Part shown: positions 8,155 through 17,900 of the stretch, one piece after another
How the letters are laid out: each line of letters starts with the position of its first letter
Position numbering within the stretch: the stretch's first letter is position 1
DNA from: DALYJJ01 sp031969915
GTDB lineage: Bacteria > Acidobacteriota > Terriglobia > Bryobacterales > Bryobacteraceae
DNA length: 43,733 nucleotides
Direction: 5' to 3'
Assembly (NCBI GenBank): GCA_031969915.1
Contig: DALYJJ010000042.1
Coordinates: forward strand, 1 to 43,733
Notes under the pieces: model-generated
Database searches by the model: none
Told to the model about the DNA's origin: nothing
The model's input: only the letters and a program-made list of their open reading frames with translations
Position numbers and translations under genes: made by a program

Positions 8155-8655
8155 CTAGTTGAGCGTCGGTCCGATCGGGAACAGCGCCAACTGCGACGGG
8201 CCGATCTCCGCCATCACCGCCTTGACCTTCGCGCGGTAGAGCTTCCTCGGGTTGTACGTCCGCAGGACTGCGTCTAAGTCTTTGTCTTTGTAGAGGTCTG
8301 AGTTCGCCAGCCGGTCGGCTACGGTGTGAATTCCGTGGGGAACCGAGCGGAACCGGCGCTCGCAGTTATCCCAACCGAAAATGTTGTTATTCTTGTAAGC
8401 TTTACCGCCGCCCGACTCAAGGAAGGAGATACTTGGGAGCAGGCGCCAGTCCAGGTTGTTGCGGTCGGCGGCCCGTACGAAATCGGCGGCGTAGCGATGG
8501 GCGGGGGATCGGCGTTCGCTGAAAAAGGTGCGGATTCTGTGAAGGCGGGGGTCCTGCTGATACGTGCCGGACTGGGTCTGTTGGGGGTCGGCGTTACCTG
8601 GTACGGCCATCAGCCCGGCGACCACGACGAGGCTTTGAGAGACAAGTTTCTTCAC
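8155..8655 (-). CDS. Small secreted lysozyme-like (glucosaminidase-fold) protein
   Basis: 166 residues from a GTG at 8655, chosen because CTGGAGG precedes it at eight bases and the product then opens with a good signal peptide (MKKLVSQSLVVVAGLMAVPG). The mature part resembles the GH73/lysozyme-like fold: a helix with HRYAADFVRAADRNNLDWRL, the probable catalytic Glu in SFLESGGG, then NNIFGWDNC and FRSVPHGIHTVADRL. These are typical of small peptidoglycan glucosaminidase or transglycosylase domains. It would act in the periplasm on glycan strands. There is no cell-wall-binding repeat. The exact linkage cut cannot be told. Confidence 0.75.
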   Translation of the reverse strand: MKKLVSQSLVVVAGLMAVPGNADPQQTQSGTYQQDPRLHRIRTFFSERRSPAHRYAADFVRAADRNNLDWRLLPSISFLESGGGKAYKNNNIFGWDNCERRFRSVPHGIHTVADRLANSDLYKDKDLDAVLRTYNPRKLYRAKVKAVMAEIGPSQLALFPIGPTLN

Positions 8656-8984
8656 GTGGTTTTCCTCCAGAAAAATGACATAGCTTAGCACCGGAACGAA
8701 ATCGCTCGGTTTAGGCTAAAGGGGCGAAATGCCCGAAGACGACTCGTGAACCTGCTGGGTGCGCTATCCCGGCTCTAGGCGGCTCGGGTGAGCGAAAGCC
8801 CTGCTCCAGATCGGACAGGGGAATGCGTACTCACATGGGGGTTAGTATACCAGACCGGTTGGCGCTGTCGAGCCCTAGGGGTACTATTACAGTACTGAAA
8901 TGTACAGTATAGCGAGCCCTGAGTCGTGCCGGCGTGACCCGATTCCTGCGGAACAAACGCGCCGGGCCGGCGTATGTACAGGAC
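8656..8984. other. Divergent intergenic region (329 bp)
   Basis: It lies between the lysozyme-like gene and the ADOP permease. For the minus strand it holds the ribosome-binding site and an extended -10 TGCTAAGCT (8690 to 8682). For the plus strand it holds the candidate promoter/operator at 8859-8912. Between them (about 8700-8855) are only short GC-rich hairpins such as GGGC-GAAAT-GCCC. I looked there for known riboswitch cores and tRNA features and found none. Confidence 0.5.
8859..8912 (+). promoter_or_regulatory. Candidate promoter and operator of the ADOP permease
   Basis: TTGGCG (8859-8864) and TACTAT (8883-8888), 18 bases apart, could be a promoter. Over and after the -10 lies an imperfect dyad built on ACAGTAC-N6-GTACAGT (8890-8908), flanked by CTAT and ATAG. 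Dyads of this type are bound by PadR- or BlaI-like repressors, and PadR genes often accompany ADOP permeases in Acidobacteria, but none is encoded in the window. Confidence 0.35.
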
Positions 8985-11426
8985 ATGAGGCAGGATGTTC
9001 TTCACGCCTTCCGGCAGTTTCGCCGCAACCCCGGTTTCGTTCTGATCGCGATGCTCTCGCTGGGCCTGGGCATCGGCGCCAATAGCGCGATATTCAGCGT
9101 CGCGGACGCCCTGCTCCTGCGGCCGCTGCCGGTGGCGGACCCCGGCCGGCTGATGAACGTCTCCGCCGCGACTCCCAGTAACCCTTACGAGTCGCACTCC
9201 TTCCCCCAGTATCGCGACCTCCGTGAGGCGGCGCGGTCTTTCGACGGGCTGCTGGCGTATCAGTTCCGCTCCTATGGCGTGGCCAGCGACGCGCGCTCGG
9301 TGCCGCAAATCCGCTTCGGGTTTGCGGTCTCCGGCAACTTCTTCGAGGTGCTTGGCGTGAAGCCCTTGCTGGGACGGACGTTCCGGCCCGGCGAGGGCGA
9401 AACGCCCGGCAAGGACCCGGTGGCGGTGCTGTCGCACTCCTTCTGGCAGGACCACCTGGGAGGCGACGCGGGCGTCGTCGGGCGCAGCATCCGGATCAAC
9501 GGGCTCGAGATGACGGTGATCGGCGTGACGCCGCCCGGTTTCCGCGGGCTCGATTCGTTCTTCACACCGGCGCTCTTCGTGCCGGTGTCGATGATTCAAG
9601 CGATCGAAGGCGGTTCCAAGAACCTCCTGGAAGAGCGCAAGGAGGCTTGGCTTCAGGTGAAGGGGCGCCTGCGGCCGGGGGTCACGCAGAAGGAAGCGCA
9701 AAGCGAGTTGGAAACCATCGCGGCGAATCTGTCGCGCGCGTATCCGGAGACGAACTCCGATCGCACGCTGGCGGTGGTGACGGAACTGGAGAGTCGAGTG
9801 CGGCAATCGCCGCCGGACGCCGTGCTGGTGGTGGCGCTGAGCGTCCTGGCGGCGCTGGTGCTGCTCATCGCGTGCGCCAATGTCGCGAACCTGCAACTGG
9901 CGCGGGCGAGGGCGCGCACCAGGGAGATTGCGGTTCGTCTGGCCATCGGGGTGGGCCGCGCCCGGCTGGTGCGGCAGCTCTTCACGGAGAGCCTGCTGCT
10001 TTCGCTACTGGGAGCGGCGGTGGGCCTGGGTTTCGGCTGGCTCGGCATCCGATTCCTGCAAACGTTTGAGATTCCGACCGATCTCCCGATCGGGCTGTTG
10101 TTTCAGCTCGATGAGCGGGTCCTGCTGGTGAGCCTGGGCGCGGCGGTGCTGAGCGCGCTGGTCTGCGGGCTGGCGCCGGCGATGCAGGCCTCGCGGACGG
10201 AATTGGTGAGTGCGCTGAAGGACGGCGACGGCGCTCAGCGGCGCTCGCGGATGGTGGGACGGCATGTCCTGGTGGCGGGCCAGGTGGCGTTGTCGCTGGT
10301 GCTGCTGGTGGCGGCCGGCATGCTGCTCGACGGTTTCCGGAAGTCGCTTGTGCTCGATCCGGGGTTCCAGATCGATCACCGCCTGGTGGCGGACTTCGAT
10401 CCGTCGGTGGTCCGGTACACACCGGAGAAGTCGCGCGAGTTCTACCGCAACCTGGTGGACCGGGTTCGGGAACTGCCCGGCGTGCGGCGGGCGACGCTGG
10501 GGCGGGCGATCCCGCTCTCACCGAACGCCCACGTGGAGCAGGTGATCCCCGAGGGCTATGCGTTCCCGAAAGACCGCACGTTCGAAACCGTGTTTGCGAA
10601 CGTGGTCGACGGGCAGTACTTCGACACTCTGGGCATCGCGATGGCGGCGGGACGAGGCATCGGGGAGCAGGACCGCAAAGACGGCAACCCGGTGGCGGTA
10701 GTGAACCAGGCCTTCGCCGATCGCTACTGGCCGGGGCAGAACGCCGTGGGCCGGCGGCTGCGGCTGGGTGGAGCCACGGGGCCCTGGTTCGAAGTGGTGG
10801 GCGTGGCGAAGACCGGCCGGTATCTGTACCTGGCCGAGCCGGCGACGCCGTTTCTCTACACCGCCTACGACCAGCGGCCGCGGATGTCGATGTCGCTGGT
10901 GGTGGAGTCCGCGGGCGACCCGGCCGCGTTGGGGGCACCGGTGCGCGAAATCGTGCGGACGTTGGACGCGAATCTGCCCGTTTTCAATCTGCGGACGCTG
11001 GCCGGCTTTTATGAGAAGCGGGCGATTGCGAGCAACCGCATCGTGCTGCAACTGGTGTCGGCGCTGGGGCTGATTGGCCTCACGCTCGCGCTGCTGGGGC
11101 TCTACGGGCTGATGACGTATTCGGTGTCGCGGCGGACGAAGGAGATTGGGACGCGCATGGCGATCGGGGCTACCTCGGGGAACGTGCTGCGGATGGTGCT
11201 GCGGCAGGGCTTGCTCCTGGCGGGTGTGGGCATGGCGTTCGGGGGCGTGCTGAGCTACTTCACTGCCAAGGCGGTAGCCATCGGTTTGGCCGGCTTGGGC
11301 AGCCCGAGCGCGCTGACCTTTGTGGCGGTTCCGGTGGCGCTCCTCGCGGTCAGCTTGCTGGCCTGTTACGTCCCCGCCCGCCGAGCCTCCCGCGTCGACC
11401 CCCTCCGCGCCCTCCGCTGGGAATAA
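8985..11426 (+). CDS. ADOP-type (MacB/FtsX-like) ABC transporter permease
   Basis: 813 residues from the ATG at 8985, where the family's conserved N-terminus begins (MRQDVLHAFRQFRRNPGF). A GTG at 8934 would add 17 residues. The first membrane helix (VLIAMLSLGLGIGANSAIFS) is followed by a periplasmic MacB_PCD domain, an FtsX block of three helices (about 270-400), a connecting helix, a second periplasmic domain and a second FtsX block (about 690-810). This duplicated layout without its own ATPase defines the acidobacterial duplicated orphan permeases. Substrates are unknown; MacB relatives move peptides, lipoproteins or drugs. No ATP-binding partner or PadR regulator is adjacent, so it must work with an ATPase encoded elsewhere or act as a sensor. 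Confidence 0.92.
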   Translation: MRQDVLHAFRQFRRNPGFVLIAMLSLGLGIGANSAIFSVADALLLRPLPVADPGRLMNVSAATPSNPYESHSFPQYRDLREAARSFDGLLAYQFRSYGVASDARSVPQIRFGFAVSGNFFEVLGVKPLLGRTFRPGEGETPGKDPVAVLSHSFWQDHLGGDAGVVGRSIRINGLEMTVIGVTPPGFRGLDSFFTPALFVPVSMIQAIEGGSKNLLEERKEAWLQVKGRLRPGVTQKEAQSELETIAANLSRAYPETNSDRTLAVVTELESRVRQSPPDAVLVVALSVLAALVLLIACANVANLQLARARARTREIAVRLAIGVGRARLVRQLFTESLLLSLLGAAVGLGFGWLGIRFLQTFEIPTDLPIGLLFQLDERVLLVSLGAAVLSALVCGLAPAMQASRTELVSALKDGDGAQRRSRMVGRHVLVAGQVALSLVLLVAAGMLLDGFRKSLVLDPGFQIDHRLVADFDPSVVRYTPEKSREFYRNLVDRVRELPGVRRATLGRAIPLSPNAHVEQVIPEGYAFPKDRTFETVFANVVDGQYFDTLGIAMAAGRGIGEQDRKDGNPVAVVNQAFADRYWPGQNAVGRRLRLGGATGPWFEVVGVAKTGRYLYLAEPATPFLYTAYDQRPRMSMSLVVESAGDPAALGAPVREIVRTLDANLPVFNLRTLAGFYEKRAIASNRIVLQLVSALGLIGLTLALLGLYGLMTYSVSRRTKEIGTRMAIGATSGNVLRMVLRQGLLLAGVGMAFGGVLSYFTAKAVAIGLAGLGSPSALTFVAVPVALLAVSLLACYVPARRASRVDPLRALRWE

Positions 11427-11505
11427 AAACCGGGGACGGACGAGACGTTCCCCTTATAGTTTGTCGCAGTTCTATAAGGGGAACGTCTCGTCCGTCCCCG
11501 GTTTT
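11426..11505. repeat. Perfect 34-bp inverted repeat between convergent genes
   Basis: The left arm (11426-11459) and right arm (11472-11505) are exact reverse complements around a 12-base centre. The left arm starts on the last base of the ADOP stop codon and the right arm ends 15 bases from the typA stop. RNA from either strand would form a very stable hairpin ending in TTTT, so it can serve as a two-way terminator. 28 bases of the right arm recur at 29578-29605, so it is probably a dispersed MITE- or REP-like unit. Confidence 0.8.
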
Positions 11506-11519
11506 CGGCGCTCGGGTTT

Positions 11520-13310
<1,791 letters not shown>

Positions 13311-13676
13311 GGGAAGTTCTCCTGACTTGATGCGAGGGTAACTACCATGTTGACACAGCCGGGGGTTCTTCTGGGGCGAGTTCCTCCGGGCTTCGCGCGC
13401 CCAGGGAAGGGTGCCGTTAGGGTCCGGAGAGGATCGGGGGCCCGCCGGCGTCCGGTCGACTAAGGTTGCGGGCGCTCGGTCACGTTGCGAAGGGCGGCTG
13501 CGGCGGCTGTTCGAGGCGCGACAAACGGCTTATTATCAAATAGATACGAGGATAAGGATTAATCCTAACAATTGCGGAGTCGGGGCTCCTTTACCCTTAG
13601 GGTGTTCGTCTTAGCGCTTTGCCCTCTTTAGTACTAGGCGCTAGGAGTCTACACAAGCGAGAACAAGAGAGACGAA
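13311..13676. other. Divergent intergenic region (366 bp) with a 12-bp palindrome
   Basis: It lies between typA and the repeat-peptide gene and must hold both promoters. The half near typA is GC-rich. The half near the peptide gene is AT-richer: a TATTAT at 13531 could be a -10, followed by the perfect palindrome AGGATTAATCCT (13555-13566), then a TAGCGC...GCGCTA inverted repeat near 13611-13643. No further gene is supported here. Confidence 0.45.
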
Positions 13677-14003
13677 ATGTCCAAACCGTTGAATATGCTC
13701 AGATTGACAGTGGTTCTGGCCTTCGTGATGTTGGTCGCATCCGCAGGTTCACTCTACGGCGGCTCATCCTCTTTGATTCCAGTTCCTCCTGCCAACCCGC
13801 ACGAACAAGGCCTGATCCCGGTACCGCCGGCGAATCCGCACGAACTCTTTTTGATCCCCGTGCCGCCGGCTAACCCGCACGAGCAGTCGCTGATTCCGGT
13901 GCCACCCGCGAATCCGCATGAGCAGTCGCTGATTCCGGTGCCGCCCGCGAATCCGCACGAGCAGTCGCTGATCCCGGTTCCGCCCCCGAACCCAAACGAA
14001 TAG
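13677..14003 (+). CDS. Secreted proline-rich repeat peptide precursor, unknown function
   Basis: 108 residues. Residues 1-28 form a Sec signal peptide (basic start, hydrophobic core TVVLAFVMLVASAG, no lipobox Cys). After a short GGSSS linker the whole mature part is six tandem copies of a 13-residue unit, LIPVPPANPHEQS. Copies 3-5 are identical, copy 1 ends in QG, copy 2 in LF, and copy 6 is the shortened LIPVPPPNPNE that ends the protein. There is no Cys and no folded domain. It could be a wall or matrix spacer, or a multi-copy precursor cut into identical peptides. The Pro-rich content protects against most peptidases. A seven-helix membrane protein follows 100 bases later on the same strand. 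I recognise no family. Confidence 0.75.
   Translation: MSKPLNMLRLTVVLAFVMLVASAGSLYGGSSSLIPVPPANPHEQGLIPVPPANPHELFLIPVPPANPHEQSLIPVPPANPHEQSLIPVPPANPHEQSLIPVPPPNPNE
13773..14000 (+). repeat. Six tandem 39-bp coding repeats
   Basis: Units begin at 13773, 13812, 13851, 13890, 13929 and 13968; the last is cut to 33 bases before the stop. The first two units differ most at third codon positions. Units 3-5 encode the same residues and are nearly identical in DNA, which suggests recent duplication by slippage or unequal exchange. Confidence 0.95.
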
Positions 14004-14103
14004 GCGGGAAGTCGGCGGCAGTAGTCCGGCAAACATTTCGCCCTACTCTATACTTTTGAGCCGGTTCCGGCGATGAGTAGCTTGAGAGTGGCGGAACGCT
14101 AGA

Positions 14104-14793
14104 ATGCCGGAAGAGATTGTACTCACGCTCGCAGCACTATCGACAGCACTCCAACTCGGAGTGCTGTCCGTGTTAGTGCGGGGCCGCTGGCGCGAGTTCC
14201 CGACCCTTGCGGTCTACCTGGTGGGCATGTTCGCCGCCACCGTGGTTTCCAACAGTCTGTACTTTGAGCGCGGCGCGTGGAGCGCGGGAATGTCGCGCTA
14301 CTACTGGGTCCTCGAAACCTGCGTAACGATTCTGCTCACCGCCCTGGTCCTGTCCTTCGTCCAGCGGGCGCTCGACAAACGGCCCAGCAAGGCGCCGACC
14401 GTGAGGCTGGTGATCGGCGGCGCGATACTGGTGACCGCGGGGAGCATCCTGTACGAATTGGCGGCGAGCCACGCGTTCGGGATGCTGATGGCCAACGTGA
14501 CGCGGAACCTCGGCTTCTGGGTGGCCGTCGCGAATCTGGTCCTTTGGATGAAGATGATCGGTGGCGGCGAGTTCGACCGGACCGTACTGATGCTCTCCGG
14601 GGGAATCGGCCTACAGTCGGCGGGGCACGCCATCGCCACCTCGTTAACCATCCTCAGCTACAACATGGCGGCGCTTGCCTACTACGCCGCCGTGGTCAGT
14701 CACCTGCTCTGTCTGCTCATCTGGTTGAAGGCCCTGCGCGCCGCTCCCAAACGGCCGCGCGGCGACGCCTTAAAGCGCCCAGCCGCCTGTTAA
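14104..14793 (+). CDS. Seven-helix integral membrane protein, unknown function
   Basis: 229 residues. I count seven hydrophobic helices at about 5-25, 32-53, 66-87, 99-119, 132-150, 158-180 and 184-206, then a basic tail (PKRPRGDALKRP) that should face the cytoplasm. Loops are short, with no large soluble domain and no motif I can tie to a transporter or enzyme. By shape it could be a sensor or a small channel. It lies 100 bases after the repeat-peptide gene. A TATACT at about 14050 could give it a separate promoter, so a shared operon is possible but not shown. Confidence 0.7.
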   Translation: MPEEIVLTLAALSTALQLGVLSVLVRGRWREFPTLAVYLVGMFAATVVSNSLYFERGAWSAGMSRYYWVLETCVTILLTALVLSFVQRALDKRPSKAPTVRLVIGGAILVTAGSILYELAASHAFGMLMANVTRNLGFWVAVANLVLWMKMIGGGEFDRTVLMLSGGIGLQSAGHAIATSLTILSYNMAALAYYAAVVSHLLCLLIWLKALRAAPKRPRGDALKRPAAC

Positions 14794-14826
14794 GACAATT
14801 CATCGACAATAAGATCCTCTACCCCC

Positions 14827-14855
14827 TTGCATCCGAAAGCTCCCTCGGATATGCT
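14827..14855 (+). promoter_or_regulatory. Candidate promoter of the TonB-dependent receptor, with a dyad in its spacer
   Basis: TTGCAT (14827-14832) and TATGCT (14850-14855) are 17 bases apart. The spacer edges form ATCCGA (14831-14836) and TCGGAT (14845-14850), an inverted repeat over the promoter that could bind a repressor. The leader to the ATG at 14947 is about 85 bases. Confidence 0.45.
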
Positions 14856-14946
14856 CGACCAGATTTGTTGTCAAGTATCCGGTTTCACACCGGCTACATG
14901 GTTCGAGGACTCAGTAACGGGGTCCTTTATTTTGGGGGAGTTCAAC

Positions 14947-17900
14947 ATGACTCGATCACTGCGCACTGCAGCCCTGTTTGCGCTTGCCGTGGGAGTCTCG
15001 TACGGGCAAGAGTACCGGGCAACGATTCTAGGCACTGTGGCCGATCCCAGCAAATCGCCGATTCCAAACGCGGTCATCAAGGCGACGAGGGAAGACACAG
15101 GAGTCAGCCGCGAAACCAAATCGAACGACCAGGGCATTTATGCGATTGTCGGCCTCGACCCTGGCCGCTACGTCGTCACCGTCACCGCCGAAGGCTTCCA
15201 GGCCGTTCGGCGGACGGGCATCGTCCTGCTCACGGCGGACAAGCTAAACCTCAACATCGGAATGGAAGTGGGTGCGGTGACCCAGGAGATCACCGTGGTC
15301 GGCGAACAGGAGTTGATCCAGACCGCCACCGCCTCGCGCGGCCTGGTGTTCGATCCGATCAAGATGCAGGAGATTCCGCTCAACGGGCGGCAATCCTATA
15401 TGCTGATGCGGCTGTCTCCGGGCGTCATGTTCACCCAGCGGCAGTTTGGCTCGTCGGGCTTCTCGGGCACGCGTGCCTGGGACGTCAACGGCTCCTTCAC
15501 GATGAACGGCGGCCGCACGGGCAGCAACCAGTTCCTGCTGAACGGCGCGCCCATCTCCACCAACGGCACCTTCAACCTCGCGCCCAACGTCGAGGCGGTG
15601 CAGGAGATGAAGGTGATGGTGAACACCTACGATTCGCAATACGGGCGCTCCGGCGGCGGCCACGTGTCCACCACACTCAAGTCCGGAACGAACGACTGGC
15701 ACGGCACGATGTTCAATTTCTGGCGCAATCGTATCCTGGATGCGAACACGCGGCAGAACAACGCGCTCGGCGTGCGGCGCGGCTTCCGCAACCAGCATCA
15801 GTTCGGCGGCACGGTGGGCGGCCCGATTCGCAAGAACAGGGACTTCGTGTTCTTCTCCTTCGAAGGCTGGCGCGAGCGGGTGCCGTTCCCCTCGAACGTG
15901 AGCGTACCGCCCCTGGAAGTTCGGCAAGGCGACTTCAGCACCTTCGTGCCACAGGGGCAGACGGGCGTGATTCGCATCTACGATCCGATGACTTCGCAGC
16001 CCTGCACCATTGCCGCGCTAAACTGCCGGGCGGGCGGAGTCTTCCGGCGCCAGCCATTCCCCGGCAACCGCATCCCCGCGTCGCGCATCAGCCCGATTGG
16101 GCGGGCGATCCTGGGCTACTGGCCGGGCCCCAACTTCCAGGCGCAATCCCTGGTGAACAACTTCACGCGGCCGGACAACCTCGGCCAGTACCGTTATGAG
16201 CAGCCCATGGCGCGCTACGACAAGGTGCTCACCGACAACGACCGCATCAACTTCCTGTTCACCTTCCAGGATGGCAGCGAGTTCCGGGACGGCACCGGCT
16301 TCCAGCCGCCGGCGCAGACCGGCAACATGCCGGGCACCGTGCGCCAGGACCAGAACTACGTGCTCTCCTACGACAAGACGTTGTCGCCCACGCGCCTCTT
16401 CCACGCGCAAGCCAGCTATAACCGCTTCGTCGAGAACTTCCCGGACGTCTCCGATCCCGATTTCACCTGGGACAAGGTCGGCATCCGGAACATCCCGCAA
16501 GTGGACACGTTCCCCACCCGCCTGATGCCCCGTGTGACGCTGGGCGGTTTCCGGGAGATCTTCGGGAACCAATACATCAACCAAAGCTCGCGCCAGCAGC
16601 TCAACTTCCAGGGCAACATCGCCGAAACGCGCGGCCGTCACAGCCTGAAGTACGGCGCCGAGTTCGCGATGCTCCTGCGCCACAACTTCTCTTCGGGCCG
16701 ATCCAGCGGCCAGATGGACTTCAACGGCGACTGGACGCGCGAGTATTCGGCCATCGGACAGGGAGCGCTCGACGGAAACTCCGTGGCTTCGCTGCTGCTC
16801 GGCTACCAGGCCGGCGGCACGATCAACTTCAACGACACGTTCTTCCGCCGTGAACCCTACTGGGGCGTCTTCTTCCAGGACGACTGGAAGATCAGCAATC
16901 GCCTGACCCTGAACCTCGGCCTCCGCTACGACATCCAGTACGGCCTCATCGAAATCCACGACCGCATCAACCGCGATTGGGACTTTGCCAGCGTGCAGCC
17001 GCTGAGCGGCGCGGTGGTCGGCCGCTGGAATCAGCTCCGCACGGGTGGCGCGAACATTCCCACGCCGCCGCAGGGCGGCCTGGTCGGCGGAATGACCTTC
17101 GCCGGCGTGGGCGGCCAGCCACGCCGCTCCTACAACGCGGATCTGAGCAACATCCAGCCGCGCATAGGGTTCGCGTACAACTTCGCGTCGAAGACCGTGA
17201 TGCGCGGCGGCTTCGGCATCTTCCACCGGACCGCCACGCAGAACAATCTGACCACAGGCTTCAGCCTCTCGACGCCGTTCATCGGCTCGACCACGGCCGG
17301 CCAGTTCCCGTCCTCGACGACCGACGCGGCGGGCAACGTGGTGGGGCCCGGCCTTGCAGGCGCGTATTCGCTTGAGAATCCGTGGCCAGGTGGCGTCGTC
17401 CGCCCGCTGGGCAGCACGCTGGGCATCGCGACCAACCTCGGCCAGGGTGTGTCCTACGATCCGCCACGGCGTCCGATCCCGCGCACCTTCCAGTGGTCCT
17501 ACACCCTGGAGCGCGAACTGCCCGGCAACCTGGTGCTCGAAGCCAGCTACGTCGGCAGCCTCACCAACAAGGAGAATCGCGCTCCCCAGCTCAATGCCAT
17601 GCCGAAGGAGGCCTTCGACGCGGCGCAGTCCGACCCCAACTTCTACTCGGCGCGCGTGCCCAATCCGTTCTTCGGCATCTTCCCGACCAACGTGGGCCTG
17701 GGCGCTTCCGCCGATGTGTCGCGCGAGCAGCTCTTGCGGCCGTTCCCGCACTTCACCAGCCTCGTGAACAATATCGCGCCTTGGGGCCGCGTGTGGTACC
17801 ACGGCCTGCAGGTGCGTTTTGAAAAGCGGATGCTGGGCGAGCGGTCGCGGATGGGGGCTCTCACCTGGGTCGGCGCCTACACCTGGTCAAAACAGTTGGA

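Noticed and set aside
8700..8855. Possible riboswitch (c-di-AMP, c-di-GMP or cobalamin type) between the lysozyme-like and ADOP genes
   Set aside because: Hairpins are present and cell-wall hydrolases are often riboswitch-controlled, but none of the conserved core sequences of these classes could be found on either strand, and the apparent -10 of the hydrolase gene lies downstream of this stretch.
11426..11505. Insertion sequence
   Set aside because: The inverted repeat has only 12 bases between its arms, so there is no transposase; it can only be a miniature or REP-like unit or a terminator.
13764..14036. Minus-strand frames across the 39-bp repeats
   Set aside because: They arise because the repeat unit length is a multiple of three, so all frames stay open; only the plus-strand frame has a signal peptide and plausible start.
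16018..17802. 594-codon minus-strand frame inside the TonB-dependent receptor gene
   Set aside because: Another GC-bias shadow without signal peptide, ribosome site or recognisable motifs.
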